32,734 bases of DNA from Lachnospiraceae bacterium. Lineage in GTDB: Bacteria > Bacillota > Clostridia > Lachnospirales > Lachnospiraceae. Shown here piece by piece: positions 24,162-30,799 of the stretch. The translations under genes were made by a program, and so were the position numbers. The notes under the pieces are model-generated. The model saw nothing but the letters and a program-made list of their open reading frames with translations. It had not been told where the DNA came from and made no database searches. The stretch covers positions 1-32,734 of the forward strand of contig CAAGQC010000084.1 in NCBI GenBank assembly GCA_900771995.1. The letters are read 5' to 3'. Every line of letters begins with the position of its first letter. The stretch's first letter is position 1.

Positions 24162-24185
24162 GGATCCTACACTGGATCCTACACC
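24162..24185. repeat. Twelve-base tandem repeat
   Basis: GGATCCTACAC plus one base occurs twice in tandem (24162-24173 and 24174-24185). No function is apparent; it sits between a possible GH18 promoter and the next gene. The rest of 24186-24283 has no visible feature. Confidence 0.6.
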
Positions 24186-24283
24186 GCGGAACACAGCCAG
24201 AGAGGCAATCCCGTTTGCATTTCCGCAGTGTATTCTCCTTATTGTAATTTTTGTAACTTACCCCGGGCGAGAGCTGACACCCT

Positions 24284-24520
24284 TTACTCCGGATCCACCT
24301 TGTCCAGCCGGACCTGACTGATTTCGCCCCGGTCTCCGAGAATATAATCCGCCATATACGGACTTTCTTCCCTGACGGCATAGGCTGCCGCCTGCGACGG
24401 GGAGACCCTTTCTCCGTCGACGTACAATTCTGTGCCGTTTTTCTGAAGCTTCCGAAAATATGTTTCGATCTTTCTTCGGGGAAGCTTCTTCCCGGGAGTC
24501 CTATCTTCCTGATTCTCCAC
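24284..24520 (-). CDS. Small hypothetical protein, GTG start
   Basis: This 78-residue product is not recognised. It is charged and hydrophilic, with LPRRKIETYFRKLQKNG and YVDGERVSPSQAAAYAVRE. The frame extends upstream to 24565, but that GTG has no ribosome binding site, while the GTG at 24518-24520 has AGGAGG (plus 24526-24531) five bases before it. The product thus starts (V/M)ENQEDRTPGKKL. Neighbours give no hint of function. No terminator is seen after it. Confidence 0.6.
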   Translation of the reverse strand: MENQEDRTPGKKLPRRKIETYFRKLQKNGTELYVDGERVSPSQAAAYAVREESPYMADYILGDRGEISQVRLDKVDPE

Positions 24521-24565
24521 AGGCACCTCCTGTCCGCAGCATTTTACCAAAAGGATTCGTGACAC

Positions 24566-25035
24566 ACTTTATAACTGCTGCTTTTTCCGGAATCGGTACA
24601 TTATGAATATAAATGCCTCTGACAGTACTAATAATAGTAAAAACGTTGGAATTATGATTGTGAAAATTATCCGTTGAAATATTATGACCAGACACGTATA
24701 TGCCTGTAAGACATCTCCATACTATATTTTACAGATCAGCGTAACCCTATCCTGCCCAAATACATTAAGCTATCTGCATCAATAAATAAAAATGGGATGA
24801 AATGGAACGATATGTTCCCTGGTAAATCAACTAGAAAAAATGAAAACTGTCAGCCTCCTCTCCGTACCGGAGTATCAGAGGCATCTATAGGTCGAATTAT
24901 ACACTGCGATCCAGTATTTGGCAAGATGTTTTATTAAATTTTTTTAAACTGTGAAAGGCTTCTATTGACTAAAATATAGGGAAAGTATAAGCTATATAGC
25001 ATACCAATGCGAAGGCAGAAAGGAAGTGTTGTCGC
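24566..25035. other. AT-rich intergenic gap before mecA
   Basis: This 470-bp stretch contains no convincing gene. It is clearly more AT-rich than neighbours and lacks a known riboswitch or RNA. The one structured spot is around 24855-24885 where GCCTC…GAGGC encloses CTCCG-TAC-CGGAG, a nested hairpin. The mecA promoter is near its end (24965-24991). The remainder shows nothing I can interpret. Confidence 0.5.
24965..24991 (+). promoter_or_regulatory. Possible promoter of mecA
   Basis: TTGACT at 24965-24970 and TATAAG at 24986-24991 are separated by only 15 bp; TAAGCT at 24988-24993 gives 17 bp but is a poorer -10. The RBS AAAGGAAG lies at about 25018-25025. Confidence 0.4.
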
Positions 25036-25746
25036 ATGAAAATAGAAAAAGTAAATGAAAATCAGATTCGCTGTACGCTTACCCGCGAGGATCTTGCCAG
25101 CCGCGAATTAAAAATAAGCGAACTTGCCTACGGTACGGAGAAAGCCAAGTCCCTGTTCCGTGACATGATGCAGCAGGCCAATTTTGAATTCGGATTCGAG
25201 GCAGAGGATATCCCCCTGATGATCGAAGCCATTCCCCTGAATGCCGACTGTATCGTGCTGATCATTACCAAGGTGGAGGATCCGGAAGAACTGGATACCC
25301 GTTTCTCCCGTTTTGCCCCTTCTGTTACCGAGGAACTGGAGGGTTCGACCGACGGGCCTTCCGCCGATGAGGTTCTGGATCTGTTCCGGCGCATCCAGCA
25401 GGACGAAGCTACGACCGAAGCTTCCGCCCCTGTGGATGCCGATGACAATGATGCGGTGCGTTCCCGTCTGTTCCGCATGGACTCGCTGCATCAGGTGATA
25501 AGCGCCGCCGCTGTGGTCGGGAAGCATTATCACGGTCTCAGTTCTCTGTATCATGAAGAAGGCACCGCTTATTATCTGGTGCTTACGCAGGGGGAGGAAG
25601 ACCGGGATGTCTTCGACAGAGTCTGCAATGTCATCTCGGAATACGGCATTCCCAGACGTTCCACTCTGGCAGGCCGGACATTTCTGGAGGAGCACTGCTC
25701 TACCCTGATCGCAGATCACGCCTTGCAGAGTCTTGCCAATGCGTAA
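25036..25746 (+). CDS. mecA: Adaptor protein MecA
   Basis: This 236-residue protein matches MecA: an N-terminal domain opening MKIEKVNENQIRCTLTREDLASRELKISELAYG, an acidic linker (about residues 95-140), and a C-terminal domain ending in a DHALQSLANA tail. In Bacillus MecA targets substrates such as ComK to the ClpCP protease; the Clostridia homologue is presumed to be a ClpC adaptor. No ClpC gene is in the window. A terminator follows. Confidence 0.92.
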   Translation: MKIEKVNENQIRCTLTREDLASRELKISELAYGTEKAKSLFRDMMQQANFEFGFEAEDIPLMIEAIPLNADCIVLIITKVEDPEELDTRFSRFAPSVTEELEGSTDGPSADEVLDLFRRIQQDEATTEASAPVDADDNDAVRSRLFRMDSLHQVISAAAVVGKHYHGLSSLYHEEGTAYYLVLTQGEEDRDVFDRVCNVISEYGIPRRSTLAGRTFLEEHCSTLIADHALQSLANA

Positions 25747-25780
25747 ATGTAACGGAAATTACAACAAATCATAAAAAGGC

Positions 25781-25823
25781 AAAAAATAAGAGAGTTTCCG
25801 GTGAAGGAACTCTCTTATTTTTT
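25781..25823. terminator. Bidirectional terminator of mecA
   Basis: AAAAAATAAGAGAGTTTCC pairs with its complement up to TTATTTTTT (25781-25799 and 25805-25823), short loop, T runs at both ends. It can also end the convergent DUF1858 gene transcript. Confidence 0.9.
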
Positions 25824-25874
25824 ATAAAGCGATCTTTTTGTAAATTGCATCATCTCATCACGGACTGCTGCCGA

Positions 25875-26066
25875 TTACATTTCCTCGATCACTTTCATAA
25901 GCTCATCTACATCAATGCCATGTACCATAGCTGCCTCTTCCAGGGTCTCTCCCTGTGAAGCAGGGCATCCCAGGCAATGCATTCCTGCATCGAGGAGTAC
26001 GGGAGCTACTTCAGGATTGGTACGTAAGATCTCACCAATGGTCATGTCTTTTGTTACTCCGGTCAT
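25875..26066 (-). CDS. DUF1858 redox-disulfide domain protein
   Basis: This 63-residue protein is a single DUF1858 domain (hybrid cluster protein-associated redox disulfide type): MTIGEILRTNPEVAPVLLDAGMHCLGCPAS, with C31 and C34 forming a CxxC. The family occurs with electron transfer and iron-sulfur proteins and at the N-terminus of the ScdA/YtfE repair proteins. The frame runs to 26144, but the ATG at 26066 has AAGGAG seven bases upstream. It has its own promoter with TTGCCT, 17 bp, TATACT. Its neighbourhood with pflB and a ferredoxin fits an anaerobic redox role. Confidence 0.85.
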   Translation of the reverse strand: MTGVTKDMTIGEILRTNPEVAPVLLDAGMHCLGCPASQGETLEEAAMVHGIDVDELMKVIEEM

Positions 26067-26099
26067 ATCGGTCTCCTTTCTGCCGTATAAGGCTTTTTT

Positions 26100-26128
26100 A
26101 GTATAATACTTTCCCCGAAATAAGGCAA
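26100..26128 (-). promoter_or_regulatory. Promoter of the DUF1858 gene
   Basis: Minus strand TTGCCT (plus 26123-26128), exact 17-bp spacer, TATACT (plus 26100-26105). Leader about 25-30 nt. Confidence 0.7.
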
Positions 26129-26136
26129 GATTATTC

Positions 26137-26318
26137 TTGTACATCAGCTACAAAGCTTCCTCGTTCATAAAAGCGCTTGCTTCGCAATCGGCGCTGCTTT
26201 CGCAGCTCATCTTTTATTTCATTGAGGTGCGCTTTGTCCATAAAATATCGGGTTTCTGTCTCTGTGTGCAAGCACACTCGTCAGAAACCCGGTATTTTAT
26301 GTCAGAGCTGATGTACAA
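26137..26318. repeat. 182-bp inverted-repeat element upstream of pflB
   Basis: A perfect 13-bp inverted repeat, TTGTACATCAGCT (26137-26149) and AGCTGATGTACAA (26306-26318), encloses a region with its own structures: GCTGC-TTTC-GCAGC (26193-26206), a TTGC/GCAA hairpin (26177-26187), and a long hairpin (26239-26301). No target duplication is visible. A 66-codon frame across it starts at TTG and has no ribosome binding site. A MITE-like repeat is the best reading; a regulatory RNA is the alternative. Confidence 0.55.
26239..26301. repeat. Long hairpin inside the inverted-repeat element
   Basis: CATAAAATAtCGGGTTTCTG (26239-26258) pairs with CAGAAACCCGgTATTTTATG (26282-26301), 20 bp with one G·T position. 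The 23-nt interior contains GTGTG/CACAC around CAAG. The flanking sequence lacks a T run, so it does not look like a normal terminator. Confidence 0.8.
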
Positions 26319-26330
26319 AACTCTGTACAT
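26311..26330. promoter_or_regulatory. Dyad ATGTACA-N6-TGTACAT near the pflB promoter
   Basis: Perfect 7-bp inverted repeat ATGTACA (26311-26317)/TGTACAT (26324-26330), just upstream of the pflB -35 box and sharing bases with the end of the inverted-repeat element. Operator-like; factor unknown. Confidence 0.4.
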
Positions 26331-26342
26331 TCCCTAAAAAGG

Positions 26343-26372
26343 TTGACACTTACCCTTGTCAGGTAGTACACT
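26343..26372 (+). promoter_or_regulatory. Promoter of pflB
   Basis: TTGACA (26343-26348), 18-bp spacer, TACACT (26367-26372). The imperfect dyad TGACA-N8-TGTCA (26344-26361) overlaps it and might bind a regulator. Leader of about 85 nt contains a hairpin TACCG/CGGTA (26398-26414). Confidence 0.7.
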
Positions 26373-26463
26373 TTTAACGTAAAGAAACAGCTTGGGATAC
26401 CGGCGAAAACGGTACTCTCAGTTGATAATATTAATTGTTTTTACCAGAAGGAGGTAAATTTTC

Positions 26464-28731
26464 ATGGCAGAAGCATGGAGAAGCTTTAAAAAAGATGGCC
26501 ATTGGGATGTAGACGTCAATGTACGTAACTTCATCCAGACCAATTACACTCCGTATGATGGAGATGAGAGCTTCCTGGAAGGATCTACCGAAGCAACTGA
26601 TAAGCTTTGGGGCAGACTTCAGGAGTTACAGAAGGAAGAGCGTGAGCACGACGGCGTTCTGGAGTGCGAGACCGAGGTTGTATCCGGTCTGACCGCTTAT
26701 GGCCCTGGCTATATTGATGAATCTATGAAGGATCTGGAGCAGATCGTTGGTCTGCAGACAGACAAGCCCTTAAAGAGAGCATTCATGCCTTATGGTGGTA
26801 TCAAGATGGCTCAGCAGGCTGCAAGCACCTATGGTTATGAAGTTAACCCTAAGTTCGACAAGATCTTCAACGAGTATCACAAGACTCACAACCAGGCAGT
26901 ATTTGATGCTTACACCGATGAGATGAAGGTTGCTCGTCATACCCATATCGTTACCGGTCTTCCCGATACCTATGGTCGTGGACGTATCGTAGGCGACTAC
27001 AGAAGAGTTGCTCTGTACGGTATTGATTTCCTGATCCAGAAGAAGGAAGAGGATAAGAAGAACTGTGGTACCGGCGTTATGACCGAGGAGATCATTCGTC
27101 TGAGAGAAGAGATTGCTGATCAGATCAAGGCTCTGAAGGGCATGAAGGAAATGGCTAAGATCTACGGCTACGATATTTCCGCACCCGCTACCAACGCTAA
27201 GGAAGCTATCCAGTGGTTATACTTCGGTTACCTGGCAGCTATCAAGACCCAGAACGGTGCAGCTATGTCCGTTGGACGTATCTCCACTTTCCTGGATATC
27301 TATATTGAGAGAGACCTGAAGGAAGGCACCCTGACCGAGAAAGAGGCTCAGGAGCTGATCGACCATCTGACCATGAAGTTCCGTATGGTTAAGTTTGCTC
27401 GTATTCCTTCTTACAACCAGCTGTTCTCCGGCGACCCTGTATGGGCTACTCTGGAAGTTGGTGGTATCGGAATGGACGGCCGTCATATGGTTACCAAGAA
27501 CGACTATCGTTTCCTTCATACTCTGGAGAACATGGGACCCAGCCCCGAGCCGAACCTGACCGTTCTGTACTCCAGTGCTCTGCCTGACAACTTCAAGAAG
27601 TATGCAGCTAAGATCTCTGTTAATACTTCTTCCATCCAGTACGAGAACGATGACGTTATGAAGCCTATCTGGGGCGATGACTACAGCATCTGCTGCTGCG
27701 TATCCGCTACTCAGACCGGTAAGGAGATCCAGTTCTTCGGTGCTCGTGCTAACCTGGCTAAGTGCTTACTGTACGCTATCAACGGTGGTAAGGATGAGAA
27801 GCATCTGGACAAGAACGGCAAGCATATGCAGTGCGGTCCTGAAATCGCTCCTATTACTTCCGAGTACCTTGACTTCGACGAAGTTATGCATAAATATGAC
27901 ATCATGCTTGACTGGTGTGCATCTCTGTATGTTAACATCCTGAACCTGATCCATTACATGCATGATAAGTACTACTATGAAGCAGCTGAGATGGCTCTGA
28001 TCGATACCGACGTAAGAAGAACCTTCGCAACCGGTATTGCAGGTCTGTCCCACGTAGCTGACTCCCTGTCTGCTATCAAGTATGCTAAGGTTAAGGTTAT
28101 CCGTGATGATCAGGGTTGTGCTGTAGACTTCAAGATCGAAGGCGACTTCCCTAAGTACGGTAACGATGATCCCAGAGCTGATGAATTCGCTGTATGGCTG
28201 CTGAAGACCTTCATGGAGAAGATCAAGAAGAACCACACCTACAGAAATTCCGAGCCTACCACTTCCGTACTGACCATTACTTCTAACGTAGTATATGGTA
28301 AGGCTACCGGTGCTCTTCCTGACGGCAGAGCAGCTTACACTCCGTTCGCTCCCGGTGCATCACCTTCCTACGGTGCTGAGAAGAGCGGTCTGCTGGCATC
28401 CCTGAACTCTGTTGCCAAGCTGCCTTACGAGTACGCTCTGGATGGTATTTCCAATACCCAGACCATGGCTCCTTCCGCTCTTGGTCATGACCTTGACGAA
28501 CAGAAGACTACTCTGGTACGTGTAATGGATGGTTACTTTGATCGTGGTGCTCATCACCTCAATGTTAACGTATTCGGTACCGAGAAGCTGTTAGATGCAC
28601 AGGCACATCCTGAGAAGCCTGAGTACGCTAACTTCACCATCCGTGTATCCGGTTATGCTGTTAAGTTCATCAGCCTGACCAAGGAGCAGCAGGATGATGT
28701 TATCGCAAGAACCTGCCATAAGGCTCTGTAA
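26464..28731 (+). CDS. pflB: Formate C-acetyltransferase (pyruvate formate-lyase)
   Basis: This 755-residue glycyl radical enzyme splits pyruvate plus CoA to acetyl-CoA and formate. The catalytic Cys pair lies in YSICCCVSAT (Cys 410-412, equivalent to C418-C419 of the Escherichia coli enzyme), and the glycyl radical site is G730 in RVSGYAV near the C-terminus. Length is standard. Codon use (GCT, GTT, CGT, AAG) is unlike the GC-richer neighbours, as in highly expressed genes. The start has GAAGGAGG. A hairpin and the activase gene follow. The upstream region carries a promoter and unusual repeats. Confidence 0.98.
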   Translation: MAEAWRSFKKDGHWDVDVNVRNFIQTNYTPYDGDESFLEGSTEATDKLWGRLQELQKEEREHDGVLECETEVVSGLTAYGPGYIDESMKDLEQIVGLQTDKPLKRAFMPYGGIKMAQQAASTYGYEVNPKFDKIFNEYHKTHNQAVFDAYTDEMKVARHTHIVTGLPDTYGRGRIVGDYRRVALYGIDFLIQKKEEDKKNCGTGVMTEEIIRLREEIADQIKALKGMKEMAKIYGYDISAPATNAKEAIQWLYFGYLAAIKTQNGAAMSVGRISTFLDIYIERDLKEGTLTEKEAQELIDHLTMKFRMVKFARIPSYNQLFSGDPVWATLEVGGIGMDGRHMVTKNDYRFLHTLENMGPSPEPNLTVLYSSALPDNFKKYAAKISVNTSSIQYENDDVMKPIWGDDYSICCCVSATQTGKEIQFFGARANLAKCLLYAINGGKDEKHLDKNGKHMQCGPEIAPITSEYLDFDEVMHKYDIMLDWCASLYVNILNLIHYMHDKYYYEAAEMALIDTDVRRTFATGIAGLSHVADSLSAIKYAKVKVIRDDQGCAVDFKIEGDFPKYGNDDPRADEFAVWLLKTFMEKIKKNHTYRNSEPTTSVLTITSNVVYGKATGALPDGRAAYTPFAPGASPSYGAEKSGLLASLNSVAKLPYEYALDGISNTQTMAPSALGHDLDEQKTTLVRVMDGYFDRGAHHLNVNVFGTEKLLDAQAHPEKPEYANFTIRVSGYAVKFISLTKEQQDDVIARTCHKAL

Positions 28732-28765
28732 TCCTTACAGGTTTCTAAGATAATAGAATGTACAT

Positions 28766-28798
28766 GGGGTCGGGCAGTATTGTCCGGCCCCTTTCAGT
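28766..28798 (+). terminator. Weak terminator or attenuator between pflB and pflA
   Basis: GGGGTCGGGCA/TGTCCGGCCCC (28766-28776, 28781-28791) forms a GC-rich hairpin with a short loop, followed only by CTTTCAGTT. The poor T tract suggests partial termination, which would give more pflB than pflA transcript. Confidence 0.6.
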
Positions 28799-28862
28799 TA
28801 ATACTATTTAAAGCACTATCACCCCTCAGCTGCCTGCATGGCAGAGAATGGAGATTATTACA

Positions 28863-29600
28863 ATGATCAAAGGCAGAATTCACTCATTAGAATCCTTCGG
28901 CGCAGTAGACGGACCCGGAATCCGCTATCTTATCTTCCTTAAGGGATGCAATATGCGTTGTCAATATTGCCACAATGTAGATACCTGGAATCCCGACACT
29001 GACAATCTGATGACAGCAGACGAGCTGCTGGATAAGGCAGAGCGTTTCCGCAGCTACTGGGGCAAGGAAGGCGGCATCACCGTCAGCGGCGGCGAAGCCT
29101 TATTACAGATCGATTTCCTGATCGACCTTTTCCGCAAGGCTCACGAAAGAGGCATCAATACCAACCTTGATACTTCCGGACAGCCTTTTACCAGAGAAGA
29201 GCCCTTCTTCTCCAAATTCAATGAATTACTGAAATATACCGATCTCGTCATGTTGGACATCAAACATATTGATGATGAAGAGCATAAGAAACTCACCGGC
29301 CATACCAACAAGAACATTCTGGACTGCGCAAGATACCTCTCCGAGCAGGGTATCCCCATGTGGATCCGTCACGTTCTGGTGCCCGGAATCACCGACAATG
29401 ACGAGTACCTGAAGAAGACAAGAGAATTTATTGATACTCTGGACACCGTCATGAAAGTCGAAGTTCTTCCCTATCATACTCTGGGTGAGTACAAATGGAA
29501 AGAACTGGGCATCCCCTATAAGCTGGAAGGCGTAGAACCTCCCACCGAAGAGCGGATCCAGAACGCCAAGAAGATCCTGGAGTTCAATAAATATAAATAA
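28863..29600 (+). CDS. pflA: Pyruvate formate-lyase activating enzyme
   Basis: This 245-residue radical SAM protein installs the glycyl radical of PflB. The [4Fe-4S] ligands are C29, C33 and C36 (KGCNMRCQYCHN), and GGITVSGGEALLQ and DTSGQPF are family motifs. The frame opens at 28848, but the ATG at 28863 gives the usual MIKGRIHSLESFG start and has GGAG nine bases upstream; the upstream ATG would add five residues. It follows pflB by 131 bp. Confidence 0.96.
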   Translation: MIKGRIHSLESFGAVDGPGIRYLIFLKGCNMRCQYCHNVDTWNPDTDNLMTADELLDKAERFRSYWGKEGGITVSGGEALLQIDFLIDLFRKAHERGINTNLDTSGQPFTREEPFFSKFNELLKYTDLVMLDIKHIDDEEHKKLTGHTNKNILDCARYLSEQGIPMWIRHVLVPGITDNDEYLKKTREFIDTLDTVMKVEVLPYHTLGEYKWKELGIPYKLEGVEPPTEERIQNAKKILEFNKYK

Positions 29601-29628
29601 ACTATTGATAAAAAATACTAAATAAGGC

Positions 29629-29657
29629 TTGTATTCAAGGCTCATTTATATTACAAT
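29629..29657 (+). promoter_or_regulatory. Possible promoter of the ferredoxin gene
   Basis: TTGTAT (29629-29634), 17-bp spacer, TACAAT (29652-29657). The region 29601-29728 is AT-rich and holds the repeats described separately. A TSS near 29664 puts those repeats in the leader. Confidence 0.5.
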
Positions 29658-29670
29658 ACAAATAGTTATA

Positions 29671-29706
29671 TTGATAAATTTGTATCAAACAAGATGATTT
29701 GATACA
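29671..29706 (+). promoter_or_regulatory. Three TTGATA-type half sites before the ferredoxin gene
   Basis: TTGATA-AATTTG-TATCAA (29671-29688) is a perfect 6-bp dyad. Its right half is reused in TGTATCAAA-N8-TTTGATACA (29681-29706), a perfect 9-bp dyad. So three alternating half sites give two mutually exclusive hairpins or adjoining operators. AGGAGG of the ferredoxin lies shortly downstream. No known motif is claimed. Confidence 0.6.
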
Positions 29707-29728
29707 CGCAAAATAGGAGGAAAAGATT

Positions 29729-29899
29729 ATGGCATTTGTTATTGGTGATGCTTGTGTAGCATGTGGAGCTTGTGAGGCACAGTGCCCCGTTGGCGCTATC
29801 AGCATGGGCGACGGAAAGTTCGAAATCGATGCAGATAAGTGCATCAGCTGCGGTTCCTGCGCAGGTCAGTGCCCTGTTGGTGCTATCGCAGAGGATTAA
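29729..29899 (+). CDS. 2[4Fe-4S] ferredoxin, clostridial type
   Basis: This 56-residue electron carrier has two CxxCxxCxxxCP motifs: C9, C12, C15, C19 and C38, C41, C44, C48, separated by about 18 residues, with PVGAI after each cluster. It is the small soluble ferredoxin used by hydrogenases and pyruvate:ferredoxin oxidoreductase. The start has AGGAGG eight bases upstream. Codon use is again of the high-expression type (GTT, GCT, GGT). It is separated from pflA by a regulatory region. Confidence 0.97.
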   Translation: MAFVIGDACVACGACEAQCPVGAISMGDGKFEIDADKCISCGSCAGQCPVGAIAED

Positions 29900-29925
29900 T
29901 TCCTGATTCAGAACACAACCCGGAG

Positions 29926-29963
29926 AAGGCATTTCAGAAGATGAAATGCCTTTTCTTTTTTTC
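29926..29963 (+). terminator. Terminator of the ferredoxin gene
   Basis: GGCATTTCA (29928-29936) and TGAAATGCC (29942-29950) form a stem with loop GAAGA, followed by TTTTCTTTTTTT. The hairpin overlaps the last codons and the stop codon (29934-29936) of the convergent MerR-like gene. Confidence 0.92.
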
Positions 29964-30686
29964 TGCCTTACTTTCCTTCCCTGCGTTTTCTTTTCCCATG
30001 GAGTCTTTTTCTTCTTTCCGATTTTTGTCCTCTTTCTGCTGTTTCCGCAGTTGTCCTCTGGTCTTTTTCCGCAGCAGCTCGTCCATCTTCTGGTAGTATT
30101 CCTCGCTGCGCTGTTCCAGTCTGCGGTCTCTCTCTTCCTCCCGTTCCTCTCTGCTGCGGAACTGATAATCCAGTTCTTTTACCATGCTTTCCTTTAACTC
30201 CCGGCATAAATCCTGATTATTTTCCCGTACGGCCTCCCGGATCAACTGCTGCAGGATCCACTGGAGCCTCTTGGCCTTCTCTTCTCTACTCTCGCTTTGC
30301 AGCCCCTGTCCTTCCTTCTCTGCCACCGTACATATCCTCTCCTGCAGCTGTACCGGGCTCTCTTTATCCACAGGCTTATCCACGATTTCTATGGCCATAC
30401 GCGGCGTCTGGGCGGCCTGTGGCTCCTTTTCCCTTTCCTCCTTTTCCTCCGGCAGCACATCCAACCGCCCGTCCTTCAATATCATTTTGATCGCTTTCAA
30501 CTGTAATCCCCTTTCTTTCATGCTCTTGATCTCTTTGAAACGTTCCACATCCTCTTTGGTATAATAGCGGTGTCCCAGCTCGTTTCTTTTGATGGGCAGA
30601 TGTAATTCCTCCTCCCAGTAGCGAAGCACATGGCTCTCTACCTTCACCTGTTTTGCCGCATCTGAAATCAATAAATACTCTCCCAT
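29934..30686 (-). CDS. MerR-type DNA-binding protein with long charged C-terminus
   Basis: This 250-residue protein starts with a MerR-like winged helix-turn-helix (residues 1-70): YLLISDAAKQVKVESHVLRY, RNELGHRYYTKEDVERFKEIK. The remainder is a very charged, Glu/Lys/Arg-rich coiled region without a Cys-rich effector domain, so it does not look like a metal sensor. It is similar in layout to MerR-like proteins of Clostridia with helical C-termini. The ATG at 30686 has AGGAGG ahead; the upstream extension overlaps a terminator and is not coding. Its target is unknown. Confidence 0.8.
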   Translation of the reverse strand: MGEYLLISDAAKQVKVESHVLRYWEEELHLPIKRNELGHRYYTKEDVERFKEIKSMKERGLQLKAIKMILKDGRLDVLPEEKEEREKEPQAAQTPRMAIEIVDKPVDKESPVQLQERICTVAEKEGQGLQSESREEKAKRLQWILQQLIREAVRENNQDLCRELKESMVKELDYQFRSREEREEERDRRLEQRSEEYYQKMDELLRKKTRGQLRKQQKEDKNRKEEKDSMGKENAGKESKAEKKKRHFIF

Positions 30687-30721
30687 ATTCTCTCCCTTTC
30701 CTCCTGATCCTATATAATGAA

Positions 30722-30768
30722 AATCAAAAAGAGAACAGGCATGGGGAATCTCCCTTACTTGTTCTCTT
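30722..30768 (-). terminator. Terminator after dnaB
   Basis: On the minus strand AAGAGAACA pairs with TGTTCTCTT (plus 30729-30737 and 30760-30768), with an inner GGGAGATTCCCC hairpin, followed by TTTTTGATTTTC. It would end the rplI-dnaB transcript 30 bp after the dnaB stop. Confidence 0.85.
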
Positions 30769-30799
30769 TCGTGTTTTATGTTCTGTATTCGAAATCTGT

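Noticed and set aside
24600..25035. Riboswitch or T-box upstream of mecA
   Set aside because: No recognisable conserved core of any known class was seen.
26137..26337. Possible 66-residue protein within the inverted-repeat element
   Set aside because: TTG start without ribosome binding site; the frame passes through a 20-bp hairpin. Not supported as a gene.
26343..26450. Rex operator upstream of pflB
   Set aside because: The sequence does not fit TTGTTAA-N4-TTAACAA well; TTGATAATATTAATTG is only partly symmetric.
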